Below, piece by piece: positions 1 to 6,706 of a stretch of DNA of 11,232 nucleotides. A program made the position numbers and the translations under genes. Every line of letters begins with the position of its first letter. Positions within the stretch are counted from its first letter, which is position 1. The notes under the pieces are model-generated. The model was not told the DNA's origin. It did not search any database and saw only the letters and a list, made by a program, of their open reading frames with translations. The stretch comes from Desulfobacteraceae bacterium (lineage in GTDB: Bacteria > Desulfobacterota > DSM-4660 > Desulfatiglandales > B25-G16): NCBI GenBank assembly GCA_030615565.1, contig JAUWZC010000056.1, positions 1 to 11,232 of the forward strand, given 5' to 3'.

Positions 1-63
1 CAGGGCCGGAAAGGGGCGATAGGGAAGAATGAAGGCGCGACATAAGGAAAAAGGCCAATTCGC

Positions 64-141
64 GTCCCCATCGTCTAGCCAGGTCCAGGACATCGGCCTT
101 TCACGCCGACAACACCGGTTCAAATCCGGTTGGGGACGCCA
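64..141 (+). tRNA. tRNA-Glu (anticodon TTC)
   Basis: The sequence folds as a complete cloverleaf. The acceptor stem pairs GTCCCCA (64-70) with TGGGGAC (131-137), the discriminator base is G138, and CCA is encoded at 139-141. The anticodon stem TCGGC/GCCGA encloses the seven-base loop CTTTCAC, which places TTC at the anticodon and reads glutamate GAA codons. The T arm is ACCGG-TTCAAAT-CCGGT with the expected TTC start of the loop. The D arm carries the CTAGCC..GGTCCAGGAC pattern typical of bacterial tRNA-Glu. Nothing is truncated, so this is presumably a functional gene. Its 3' end is repeated on the far side of the metabolic cassette, which makes it a possible integration target. Confidence 0.97.
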
Positions 142-154
142 GCATTGTATTCGC

Positions 155-188
155 AAGGCTTGGCTATAAAATCGGTCAGCCTTTTTGA
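155..188 (+). terminator. probable intrinsic terminator of the tRNA-Glu gene
   Basis: AAGGCT (155-160) pairs with AGCCTT (178-183), with an interrupted extension inside the loop, and is followed immediately by a T run (182-186). It lies 13 nt past the encoded CCA. The stem is short and the loop long, so this is a moderate call. Confidence 0.4.
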
Positions 189-230
189 TTTTTGGGGCAT
201 TTTTCTGCTAACTTTTTCCTTAACAGACGC

Positions 231-290
231 CCTACCCACTGTCTAGCCAGCTCCAGGGCATCCCGCCATCATTGCGGGATTGGGGACGCC
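231..290 (+). pseudogene. degenerate tRNA-Glu relic lacking the T arm
   Basis: The stretch starting CCTACCCACTGTCTAGCCAG resembles the 5' half of the intact tRNA-Glu at 64-141 (CCCATCGTCTAGCCAGGTCCAGGACAT). It continues into a six-pair hairpin, TCCCGC/GCGGGA, around the seven-base loop CATCATT (267-273), in the place of the anticodon arm. Directly afterwards comes TTGGGGACGCC (280-290), the 3' acceptor strand. The variable region and the whole T arm are missing, so it cannot be a working elongator tRNA. Its anticodon stem differs from that of the intact gene but matches the element at 10751-10880, so the two relics probably share an ancestor other than the neighbouring tRNA. Confidence 0.7.
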
Positions 291-590
291 TTTTCTGTTA
301 CGAAATGTTCTGGGTTTTGACTGGCATGACTTTCACATCGTTACCTAGCATTTTCAACACTCTTCTCCTTTTAGCTCATCAATAATATAGAAAATTTCTG
401 ATTTTAGGGCTTACAAGATCCCAGGTAAAGAATTTGAAAAACATAATGTTGTATGTTAGCCTTAGAAAGAGTACACTCGCGGTCCAGTCCATACAATTGA
501 AAATTATTTTAGCATCTTGACGGAAATGGATTATGGCTAGCTTCGATAAATTGAAAATTCATTAAACTCTTTACAGATGGATAAGTAAAA
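291..590. other. intergenic region upstream of the MmgE/PrpD gene
   Basis: This is about 300 bp of AT-rich DNA with no convincing gene. A 20-codon minus-strand reading frame (360 down to 298, GTG start) has an AAAGGAG ribosome-binding-like sequence four bases before it, too little to call a gene. An 11-bp direct repeat AATTGAAAATT occurs at 495-505 and 549-559. The promoter for the gene at 591 must lie here, but I find no good -35/-10 pair: TTGACG at 517-522 has no acceptable -10 partner. Confidence 0.5.
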
Positions 591-1976
591 ATGCAAAAAA
601 CAAATACCGTCAACAAACTTGCAGAGCTGACAAAATCCATCAACTTTAAAGAATTACCATGCGAAGTTGTCAATCAGTCAAAGAGGCTCATATTAGATTC
701 CATTGGTTGCATGCTTGGTGGGTCCATGCAGGACCAGGGCAAAAGGATCTTCAACCATTTCCAAGCAATGGGTGGAATCCAGCAGGCAACTGTTTTCGGT
801 ACAAGAAAGAAGGTACCCTTGAAGAATGCTATCTATATTAATTCCTATCTAGCCACCATCCTGGATTTCGACGACACATATGATGGCCATCCAGCGTCTA
901 CTATTGTGCCGGTTGCACTTAATTCAGGAGAATTGGATGGGATCTCTGGTAGAGACATTATCACATCTGTCATAGCGGGTTATGAAATTGGAATAAGAAT
1001 ATCTAATGGCATTAAACCCACTCCTGAGAGAACGCACAGGGTAAGGGGAATCAACACTTGGCAGATCTTTTGTGCAACCGTTACTGCAGCAAAACTCTTT
1101 GGTCTGAATCAGGATCAGATTGCTCATGCTCTGAGTCACGCAGCGATTCATGCACCGGTCCCGTCCTTAAGAAAATGGGGTTTCAAGAGCGGAAAAATCC
1201 AGTGGTTGAAAAACAATCTCGGGTGGACATCTTACGGAGGGGTGCTTTCAGCACAATTAGCTCAACTGTCCTTTATCGGAGATAAAACAATCTTTGATGG
1301 TCAGGATGGATTCTGGATTATGGCATCGTCTGACCAGTGTGATTATCTGGCAATAACAGAGCCTTTGAGCAATAACTACTATATTCTGAAAGTTCATACT
1401 AAACCTTATCCAGCTTGTCGTCATATTCATCCTACGCTCGATGCTGTCAAAACGATAGCAGAAAAAAGTAGTATCTCTGCTGACCAGATATCAAAAATAG
1501 ATATTCATACTTTCTATGAGGTTGTTGATAACTACACGTTCTATCCGATTCTCCCTTTTGATGTACCCTACAGTGCACCCTATCTCATTGCTCTGCTCAT
1601 TCTGAAAGTCCCTGTGGGGCTCTCCTGGTTTGACCTAGGGTTAATCGGAGATCAGCGGTTGAAGACTATAGCTCAAAAGATCAGCTTCCATGAATGGGAA
1701 GAAGCCAGTAAAGCCTATCCCCTGGTTAAAAGAGAACTCATGTCAAGAGCTGTTTTTTTCAGTAAAGGCTATGGTCAGGTGCAGAAAGAGGTAAGAATTC
1801 CTAGAGGAGATCCCCGCAATCCTATGACAGACAAAGAACTTGCAGATAAGTTTGTTTCACTTGCAAGCCCTGTTCTTGGTATGAAAAAGACCGAAGAAGT
1901 GAAAAGGATAGTATCACAGTTGGAAGAGCTCGATAATGTGAGAAGTTTAACCAATCTTCTGTCTATAGACAACTAA
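591..1976 (+). CDS. MmgE/PrpD family protein
   Basis: The 461-residue protein has the usual length and layout of the MmgE/PrpD fold, whose characterised members include 2-methylcitrate dehydratase, cis-aconitate decarboxylase and iminodisuccinate epimerase. The hallmark LDFDDTYDGHPAS (residues 91-103) matches the family's D..D..HP active-site segment. A K-PYP-CRHIHP motif (271-281) supplies the second conserved cluster, and a SAPYLIALLILKVPVGLSWF helix and an LxDKELADKF-like tail follow as expected. The family's common G-x-H-P-T segment is replaced by GINTWQIF (153-160), so one frequently conserved histidine is absent. The ATG at 591 follows a weak ribosome site (GGATAAG). The gene is convergent with the amidohydrolase/transporter operon and not part of it. 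It probably acts on a small carboxylate, but its substrate is unknown. The family is certain and the function is not. Confidence 0.9.
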   Translation: MQKTNTVNKLAELTKSINFKELPCEVVNQSKRLILDSIGCMLGGSMQDQGKRIFNHFQAMGGIQQATVFGTRKKVPLKNAIYINSYLATILDFDDTYDGHPASTIVPVALNSGELDGISGRDIITSVIAGYEIGIRISNGIKPTPERTHRVRGINTWQIFCATVTAAKLFGLNQDQIAHALSHAAIHAPVPSLRKWGFKSGKIQWLKNNLGWTSYGGVLSAQLAQLSFIGDKTIFDGQDGFWIMASSDQCDYLAITEPLSNNYYILKVHTKPYPACRHIHPTLDAVKTIAEKSSISADQISKIDIHTFYEVVDNYTFYPILPFDVPYSAPYLIALLILKVPVGLSWFDLGLIGDQRLKTIAQKISFHEWEEASKAYPLVKRELMSRAVFFSKGYGQVQKEVRIPRGDPRNPMTDKELADKFVSLASPVLGMKKTEEVKRIVSQLEELDNVRSLTNLLSIDN

Positions 1977-1996
1977 TTAATTTGTAAGACCAGGGA

Positions 1997-2038
1997 AAAC
2001 AAACAAGGGACGTGTTTTTTTACGTCCCTTGTTTGTTT
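1997..2038. terminator. bidirectional intrinsic terminator between convergent genes
   Basis: A perfect 17-bp stem (1997-2013 with 2022-2038, core AAACAAGGGACGT) closes a loop of eight mostly T bases. It is centred between the stop of the plus-strand gene (1976) and the stop of the minus-strand operon (2056). The A/T-rich outer stem provides U-rich sequence in both directions, so one hairpin can serve both transcripts. Confidence 0.85.
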
Positions 2039-2055
2039 CAAAGATCAGATTCCAC

Positions 2056-3291
2056 TCATCTCTTATCCCACTGAGGAATTGGATACACAATACTCCCTGT
2101 TGCAACCTCCTCTGGATAGAGAAGCACCCATTTGTATCCTTCTTTTTCCCTTTGTACTTGGGTCACAATAAAGGGCATCAGTAGCTGCTTACCTGTTTCA
2201 TCTATTTCATAAGGACCCGTCATGACAGTTATCTTGTTTGACAGATCAAGAGCTGCCTTCTTAATGGCAGGTGCGTCCAGGGATCCTGCCTTTTTGATCA
2301 TCTCCTCCAGGATTACGCCCGCTCCATAGGCGAGAGATGTCTGAAAATCAGGTGGGTTTTCCGCCTTCGGGAACTTCTTATCGAATACCTTCTCGAACTC
2401 TTCGCGAGACATGCCTGCGTTGACTTTCCAATTGAGTTTTTTGTGATAAAGTGTGTGTCCGAAAATATAGAGACCATCATCCCCCAAGTCTCGCCATTGC
2501 GGCATTCCTGAATATACCATGTAAACATAAGGATACATCATGATTGCTTCTTTCATCTGGCGAATAATCATCATTTGCTCATCCATGTAAGCTGAGGCAT
2601 AAAACGCATCCGGTCTCGATCGCTTTACCTTTTGCAGAAGGATGGTAAAATCTTTAGTCCCCCGGGAATATTTTTCATAGATAGTGACCCCCATCCCGAT
2701 TTTCTCAGCCAGTTCTTTTGCATATTTCGCAAGTCCTGCAGGGAATGGCTCATCCACGTAAATGATAGCTAGTTTCTTGATTCCTAGAGTAGCCATATGA
2801 TCTATTTCGGGCTTGGGCATCAAGGAAACGGGTGTCTCTGTTGCTGAAACGATATATTTGTAGCCCTGTGCATAAATGGTATCTGAGGCAGCAGACCAGA
2901 TGATGAGCATCTTCTTGTATTTTTCTGTTATAGCAGCAGCTGCACCTGTCAGGGTTGAACCAAATGGGGCAAAGCAGATATCAACTTTATCCTCATTGAT
3001 TAATTTTTCATAGAGCCGAACCACGGTCTCCTTATCACTTCGGTCATCGTAGTATATTAGTTTAACCGGTAGCTTTTTAGTACCCACAGGAATTCCACCT
3101 CTTTTGTTGACCTGATCGGCCCAAATCTGTGCTCCCTTAAATCCTTGTGCCGAAGCGAAAGTATAGGTACCAGTGGTCGAAATGGTGAGCCCTATTTTGA
3201 TGACGTCCTTAGACCAAGCTGCTGATCCTGTTGCCAGAACTAGGCCAGCAAGAATTGAAATAAAAAGCGAAACAATTAAAAACCTTTTCAT
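2056..3291 (-). CDS. ABC transporter periplasmic substrate-binding protein (branched-chain amino acid/amide type)
   Basis: From the ATG at 3291 the product has 411 residues and begins with a classic Sec signal peptide: MKRF, then a hydrophobic stretch ISILAGLVLATGSAA, with cleavage likely near residue 25. There is no lipobox cysteine. The mature part opens with DVIKIGLTISTTGTYTF and continues GFKGAQIWADQVNKRGGIPV and KLIYYDDRSD, the pattern of LivJ-like type I periplasmic binding proteins (Peripla_BP_6). A longer frame starting at 3372 would add 27 hydrophilic residues in front of the signal peptide. It is rejected because AGGAGG sits seven bases before the 3291 start. The gene is last in the operon, 101 nt after the preceding ATPase gene, which is unusual because binding-protein genes often come first. 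The ligand is not predictable from the sequence. Confidence 0.93.
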   Translation of the reverse strand: MKRFLIVSLFISILAGLVLATGSAAWSKDVIKIGLTISTTGTYTFASAQGFKGAQIWADQVNKRGGIPVGTKKLPVKLIYYDDRSDKETVVRLYEKLINEDKVDICFAPFGSTLTGAAAAITEKYKKMLIIWSAASDTIYAQGYKYIVSATETPVSLMPKPEIDHMATLGIKKLAIIYVDEPFPAGLAKYAKELAEKIGMGVTIYEKYSRGTKDFTILLQKVKRSRPDAFYASAYMDEQMMIIRQMKEAIMMYPYVYMVYSGMPQWRDLGDDGLYIFGHTLYHKKLNWKVNAGMSREEFEKVFDKKFPKAENPPDFQTSLAYGAGVILEEMIKKAGSLDAPAIKKAALDLSNKITVMTGPYEIDETGKQLLMPFIVTQVQREKEGYKWVLLYPEEVATGSIVYPIPQWDKR

Positions 3292-3296
3292 AGTTT

Positions 3297-3306
3297 TCCC
3301 TCCTTT
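3297..3306 (-). promoter_or_regulatory. strong ribosome-binding site fixing the binding-protein start
   Basis: The minus strand reads AAAGGAGGGA here, with AGGAGG at 3304-3299 and seven bases to the ATG at 3291. This decides for the signal-peptide start. A second, equally perfect sequence, AAGGAGGTG (3344-3336), lies about 40 nt further upstream but has no ATG, GTG or TTG at a suitable distance. Confidence 0.85.
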
Positions 3307-3392
3307 CGTTAATGTAAAAACGGTTAAATAATTTTCACCTCCTTTCCCTCTAAGATTCGCCGGTCCTAACATAGACCCAACCTATAAAGAAG

Positions 3393-4121
3393 TTAAACAG
3401 TATCGTAATCAAGCCAATCCTGTATTATTCCTTTCAGGCCTCCAGCAAAATCCTTTCTTGAGCCACTTGCCTTATTTGTTCCCAATTCTAATACATAAAT
3501 ATAATCCGACATTTCAAAGGCCTGTCTAATGTTTTGATCCACCAGAACAACGGTCATTCCTTCATCTCTAAGATCTGCCACAAACGAATAGATCTCCCTG
3601 GCAATAATAGGGGCCAAGGTTGCTGTGGGCTCATCGAGAAGGTAGACTTTGGGCTCCGTAATGAGCCCCCTTCCTATTTCCAGCATCTTTTGTTGACCAC
3701 CACTCAACATCCCAGCTTTATCATTTCTTTTGCTCGCAAGCACGGGAAATCTTTTATATACCACCTCTAAGGCATGAGAGACCCGACTTCGATCTCTCTT
3801 AAAAATCCATGCACCCAGTTTCAGATTTTCCTCCACTGTAAGGTCTGGAAACACACTTCGAGCCTGAGGAATATACGCCATTCCCTTTCCAATGAGTTCA
3901 TAGGTTCTTGCGCCGGTAATATTTTCATTGCGGTAGAAAATCTCTCCCTTCTTAGGCTTCAAAAGCCCATAAAGGGCTTTCAAAAGTGTTGATTTCCCAG
4001 CACCATTAGGCCCAATAATTGCCGTAACCTGTCCTTCTTCAATAAAAATGGAGGCATCGTTAAGAACAATGATGTCACCATAGTAGGAAACGTCAATCCC
4101 CCTCGCTTCCAACAGTGCCAT
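3393..4121 (-). CDS. ABC transporter ATP-binding protein, LivF-like
   Basis: This is a 242-residue ATPase of the usual LivF size. It carries Walker A GPNGAGKST (37-45), the Q-loop at Q86 (YIPQARSVFPDLTVEENL), the ABC signature LSGGQ (139-143), and Walker B VYLLDE (159-164) followed by PTATLAP. The VDQN segment near 194-197 sits where LivF proteins typically have VEQN. It should energise uptake on the cytoplasmic face together with the LivG-like partner encoded upstream. The ATG at 4121 lies two bases after the partner's stop codon, and its ribosome site (GGGGAG) lies inside the partner's last codons. That arrangement indicates translational coupling and co-expression of the two ATPases. Confidence 0.95.
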   Translation of the reverse strand: MALLEARGIDVSYYGDIIVLNDASIFIEEGQVTAIIGPNGAGKSTLLKALYGLLKPKKGEIFYRNENITGARTYELIGKGMAYIPQARSVFPDLTVEENLKLGAWIFKRDRSRVSHALEVVYKRFPVLASKRNDKAGMLSGGQQKMLEIGRGLITEPKVYLLDEPTATLAPIIAREIYSFVADLRDEGMTVVLVDQNIRQAFEMSDYIYVLELGTNKASGSRKDFAGGLKGIIQDWLDYDTV

Positions 4122-4123
4122 AT

Positions 4124-4831
4124 CTATCTCCCCAAATAGGCCTCAATAACTCTGTCATCGTACTTGATGTCTTCAGGTTTGCCACGAGCAATAACCTTAC
4201 CCAAATCAAGCACGATGATTTCTTCAGATAATGTGTACACAGACACGAGATCATGACTCACAAGAATAAAGGTTTTACCCATCTCACGGAGCCGCAAAAT
4301 TTCATTGTGAAACATTGACTTAAGTACTGGATGTACACCGGAGAAAGGTTCATCCAAAAGCACCATATCTGGATCGAACATCAGAAGACGCACATATTCC
4401 AGAAGCTTCTGTTGTCCCCCAGATAGTTCATCTCCCAAGCTATCCTTTAACTCAGCCATGTTGACCCGTTCTAAATATTCCAGCGCTTTTTCTCTTAGGG
4501 ATGAATCGGGCAACTCAGAATCAAGGACCGGTGCCATCAGATTCTCAATAATTGTCATTCTTTTAAAGATCCTTGGAACTTGGAAGGTTCTGCCGATTCC
4601 AGCGTTTGCAATCTGATGAGGTTTCATGCCTTGTATTAATTTATCTTTGTATCTGATCGTGCCGTTTTCCGGGACGTAAAACCCATTTATGCAGTTAAGG
4701 AGTGTTGTTTTACCAGACCCATTAGGGCCAATAAGACCAGTAATTGTCTCCTTTCTGATTTCCAAGAAGACATCATCTACCGCAATCAATCCGCCGAATT
4801 TTTTAGTTAAATTTTCAACTTCTAACAACAT
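4124..4831 (-). CDS. ABC transporter ATP-binding protein, LivG-like
   Basis: The 235-residue ATPase starts MLLEVENLTKKFGG. It shows Walker A GPNGSGKTT (35-43), Q-loop Q84 in GRTFQVPRIF, signature LSGGQ (136-140), Walker B MVLLDEP (156-162) and H-loop histidine H193 in LVSHDL. The GRTFQ phrase and the FSGVHP after Walker B place it with LivG. A TTG at 4846 in the same frame would add five residues and overlap the permease gene. The ATG at 4831, one base after the permease stop, is preferred because the protein then begins as its relatives usually do. The ribosome site is weak (GGAA), so translation probably depends on coupling to the upstream permease gene. Confidence 0.94.
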   Translation of the reverse strand: MLLEVENLTKKFGGLIAVDDVFLEIRKETITGLIGPNGSGKTTLLNCINGFYVPENGTIRYKDKLIQGMKPHQIANAGIGRTFQVPRIFKRMTIIENLMAPVLDSELPDSSLREKALEYLERVNMAELKDSLGDELSGGQQKLLEYVRLLMFDPDMVLLDEPFSGVHPVLKSMFHNEILRLREMGKTFILVSHDLVSVYTLSEEIIVLDLGKVIARGKPEDIKYDDRVIEAYLGR

Positions 4832-4832
4832 G

Positions 4833-5717
4833 TCAAATTCCAACAATGGCTTTACCCATGATTCCCTGAGGCCTGATCAGGATCATAACAATCAAAAGAA
4901 CAAATGCAATAACCGGTGCCAGGGCGGTAGGCATGAAGATGGCTCCCACATTCTCTGCAAGGCCAAATAGAAGGCCACCCAATAGTGCTCCAATAGGGCT
5001 CCCCAGTCCGCCTAGGACGATAACGATAAAAGCTATTAGGGTGTAAGATTGCCCCATTACAGGCGTTATTGCCGGAAATGAAAGGATAACGAGGACTCCA
5101 GCCATGCCAACCAAAAACAGTCCGATACCGAAGGCGATGGATGAAATTTTGTGGGGATCGATGCCGAGAATAGAAACAGCCTCCCTGTTCTGAATGATAG
5201 CCCTAATAGCTTGCCCGGTGTATGTTTTGAACAGGAAAATGCTCAAAAGCACGATCGTGGCAACGCAAAAACCGCCACTTAAAATCCTCCCCATAGGTAT
5301 GAACTGAGATCCTAAAGTAAAGGAAACCCTCTTGAATGGGAAGGGGATGCTCCTTGGGTCCGCTCCCCAAAAAAGGAGGATCACGGATGTAATGATAAGA
5401 GACACACCGAAAAAGGTCAAGAAAGAGGCTATTTCTGGATCCTCTGACCGCAGCAGACGGGGGACTGTGAGATAGTATATAAATAAACCGAAAAGAAAGA
5501 ATATGGGTAATATGATTATTAAACTTTCCAGAACATTAATGCCAAACACTCGGGTCATCGAGAAGGCCATGTAGCTACCTATTATCATGAACTCACCATG
5601 AGCGAAGTTTACGACCCTCATGACACCATAGATGATGTTCATCCCCATGCCAATAAGACCATATATCAATCCAAGAAGGATGCCGGATATGATCGCTTGA
5701 AGGATAAGGTTTTTCAT
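4833..5717 (-). CDS. ABC transporter inner-membrane permease, LivH-like
   Basis: This is a 294-residue, strongly hydrophobic protein with about eight predicted membrane segments. Recognisable LivH features are the N-terminal IYGLIGMGMNIIYGVMRVVNFAHGEFMIIGSY (the NxAHGEF motif), the cytoplasmic coupling loop REAVSILGIDPHKISSIAFGIG, and the late glycine-rich VLGGLGSPIGALLGGLLFGLAENV. It forms the translocation channel with the LivM-like permease encoded ten bases upstream. No clear ribosome-binding site precedes the ATG (the upstream bases are A-rich), which suggests coupling to the preceding gene. The solute is unresolved: this family moves branched-chain amino acids, urea, amides and aromatic acids. 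Confidence 0.94.
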   Translation of the reverse strand: MKNLILQAIISGILLGLIYGLIGMGMNIIYGVMRVVNFAHGEFMIIGSYMAFSMTRVFGINVLESLIIILPIFFLFGLFIYYLTVPRLLRSEDPEIASFLTFFGVSLIITSVILLFWGADPRSIPFPFKRVSFTLGSQFIPMGRILSGGFCVATIVLLSIFLFKTYTGQAIRAIIQNREAVSILGIDPHKISSIAFGIGLFLVGMAGVLVILSFPAITPVMGQSYTLIAFIVIVLGGLGSPIGALLGGLLFGLAENVGAIFMPTALAPVIAFVLLIVMILIRPQGIMGKAIVGI

Positions 5718-5727
5718 GGTAGTTTTT

Positions 5728-6672
5728 TTATGCTAACACAGCCCTCAAAGTAGGTTTCCATCTCGTAATAGAACCAACGATGCCTCGGGGGAAAAATAGG
5801 ACAAGCGCAACAATAAAGATCCCAAGTACCATAAGATTCAAGATCGGGAATCTGGCCCAGATAAGGTCGTCCAAGATATACATAAAAACGGCTCCTACTA
5901 TCGGACCTGTGATTGTCCCTAGCCCCCCAAACATGGCATAAACGATCGATTTTGTAGTGATCATCATACTAAACGAGGTATCCGGATCAATAATTGCTGT
6001 GTGCCAGGCCTCTATCCCTCCCGCAATAGACGGTATGAGGGCCGCCAGCATCCAGGCCTTCAATCGGCACATGGAAACATCGATTCCCATCGCCTCAGCA
6101 GCCTCGTAATCATCCCGGATACATCTCAATGCAATACCCAATCTTGAAATTGAGAGTTTCCAGACAATGAAGATAGTAACAATCATCAAAATAAACATAC
6201 AATAGTAGCTGAACCTCGGTTTGTATGCAGCCGAAAGGGTTATGCCAAAACTTCCGCCAGCCCATTTCTCAGGGAGATTGGCGATGAGGATTCTCAATGC
6301 CATGGCACATGAAAAATTGACAATAGCAAAATAAATTCCTCGCAATCTAAGTGTTGGTGCGAAAATCAAGGAGAGGAGAACACCAGCACCGCCGGCAATC
6401 AGAATAGCTGCTGGAATCGGAAACCCCAACCGACTCCAAAAAACCGCTGTTACATAGGTGCCTAACCCGTAAAAGGCAACGTAACCAAAAGGCAGGTATC
6501 CGGTAAATCCATATATAATATTGAAGGAACTGGCCATGGTAATCCAAAACATCATATAAAAGATGAAAGCCGAAGAAACTGGCAGAAAAGGGACAGCACC
6601 CAAATAAACAATGGCTGCAACCAGTACTACCCAAATAATGAGCATCCTACCTTTCGCTACATAATCAATCAT
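5728..6672 (-). CDS. ABC transporter inner-membrane permease, LivM-like
   Basis: This is a 314-residue polytopic membrane protein, roughly nine or ten segments by hydrophobicity. LivM-type landmarks are SFNIIYGFTGYLPFGYVAFYGLGTYVTAVFW near residues 48-78, the coupling loop ALRCIRDDYEAAEAMGIDVSMCRLKAW, and GGLGTITGPIVGAVFMYIL near the end. It is the second channel subunit of the importer. The start is supported by AAGGAAG five bases before the ATG. It lies 34 nt after the synthetase gene and is the first transporter gene of the operon. The usual livH-livM order is reversed here. Confidence 0.94.
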   Translation of the reverse strand: MIDYVAKGRMLIIWVVLVAAIVYLGAVPFLPVSSAFIFYMMFWITMASSFNIIYGFTGYLPFGYVAFYGLGTYVTAVFWSRLGFPIPAAILIAGGAGVLLSLIFAPTLRLRGIYFAIVNFSCAMALRILIANLPEKWAGGSFGITLSAAYKPRFSYYCMFILMIVTIFIVWKLSISRLGIALRCIRDDYEAAEAMGIDVSMCRLKAWMLAALIPSIAGGIEAWHTAIIDPDTSFSMMITTKSIVYAMFGGLGTITGPIVGAVFMYILDDLIWARFPILNLMVLGIFIVALVLFFPRGIVGSITRWKPTLRAVLA

Positions 6673-6706
6673 TTAGGCTTCCTTTTGGATCATAGATGAT
6701 ACTCCC

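Noticed and set aside
269..271. TCA anticodon-like triplet in the relic at 231-290, suggesting a suppressor or selenocysteine-type tRNA
   Set aside because: The relic has no T arm and its acceptor 5' strand is degenerate, so it cannot be charged or used. The triplet is decay.
298..360. 20-codon minus-strand frame with an AAAGGAG sequence before a GTG
   Set aside because: Far too short to support without conservation data. The purine-rich run can occur by chance in this AT-rich spacer.
446..520. 24-codon plus-strand frame upstream of the MmgE/PrpD gene
   Set aside because: No ribosome site, no recognisable motif, and the length is that of chance frames.
924..1285. Frames on both strands inside the MmgE/PrpD gene
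   Set aside because: They are shadows of a gene with full family-length homology and their translations are low-complexity or compositionally odd. The same applies to the frames inside the operon genes.
2056..3372. Longer 438-residue form of the binding protein starting at the ATG at 3372
   Set aside because: It puts 27 hydrophilic residues before an obvious signal peptide and lacks a ribosome site, while the ATG at 3291 has AGGAGG at ideal spacing.
4124..4846. TTG start at 4846 for the LivG-like ATPase
   Set aside because: It would overlap the permease gene and add five residues before the conserved start. The ATG at 4831 follows the permease stop by one base.
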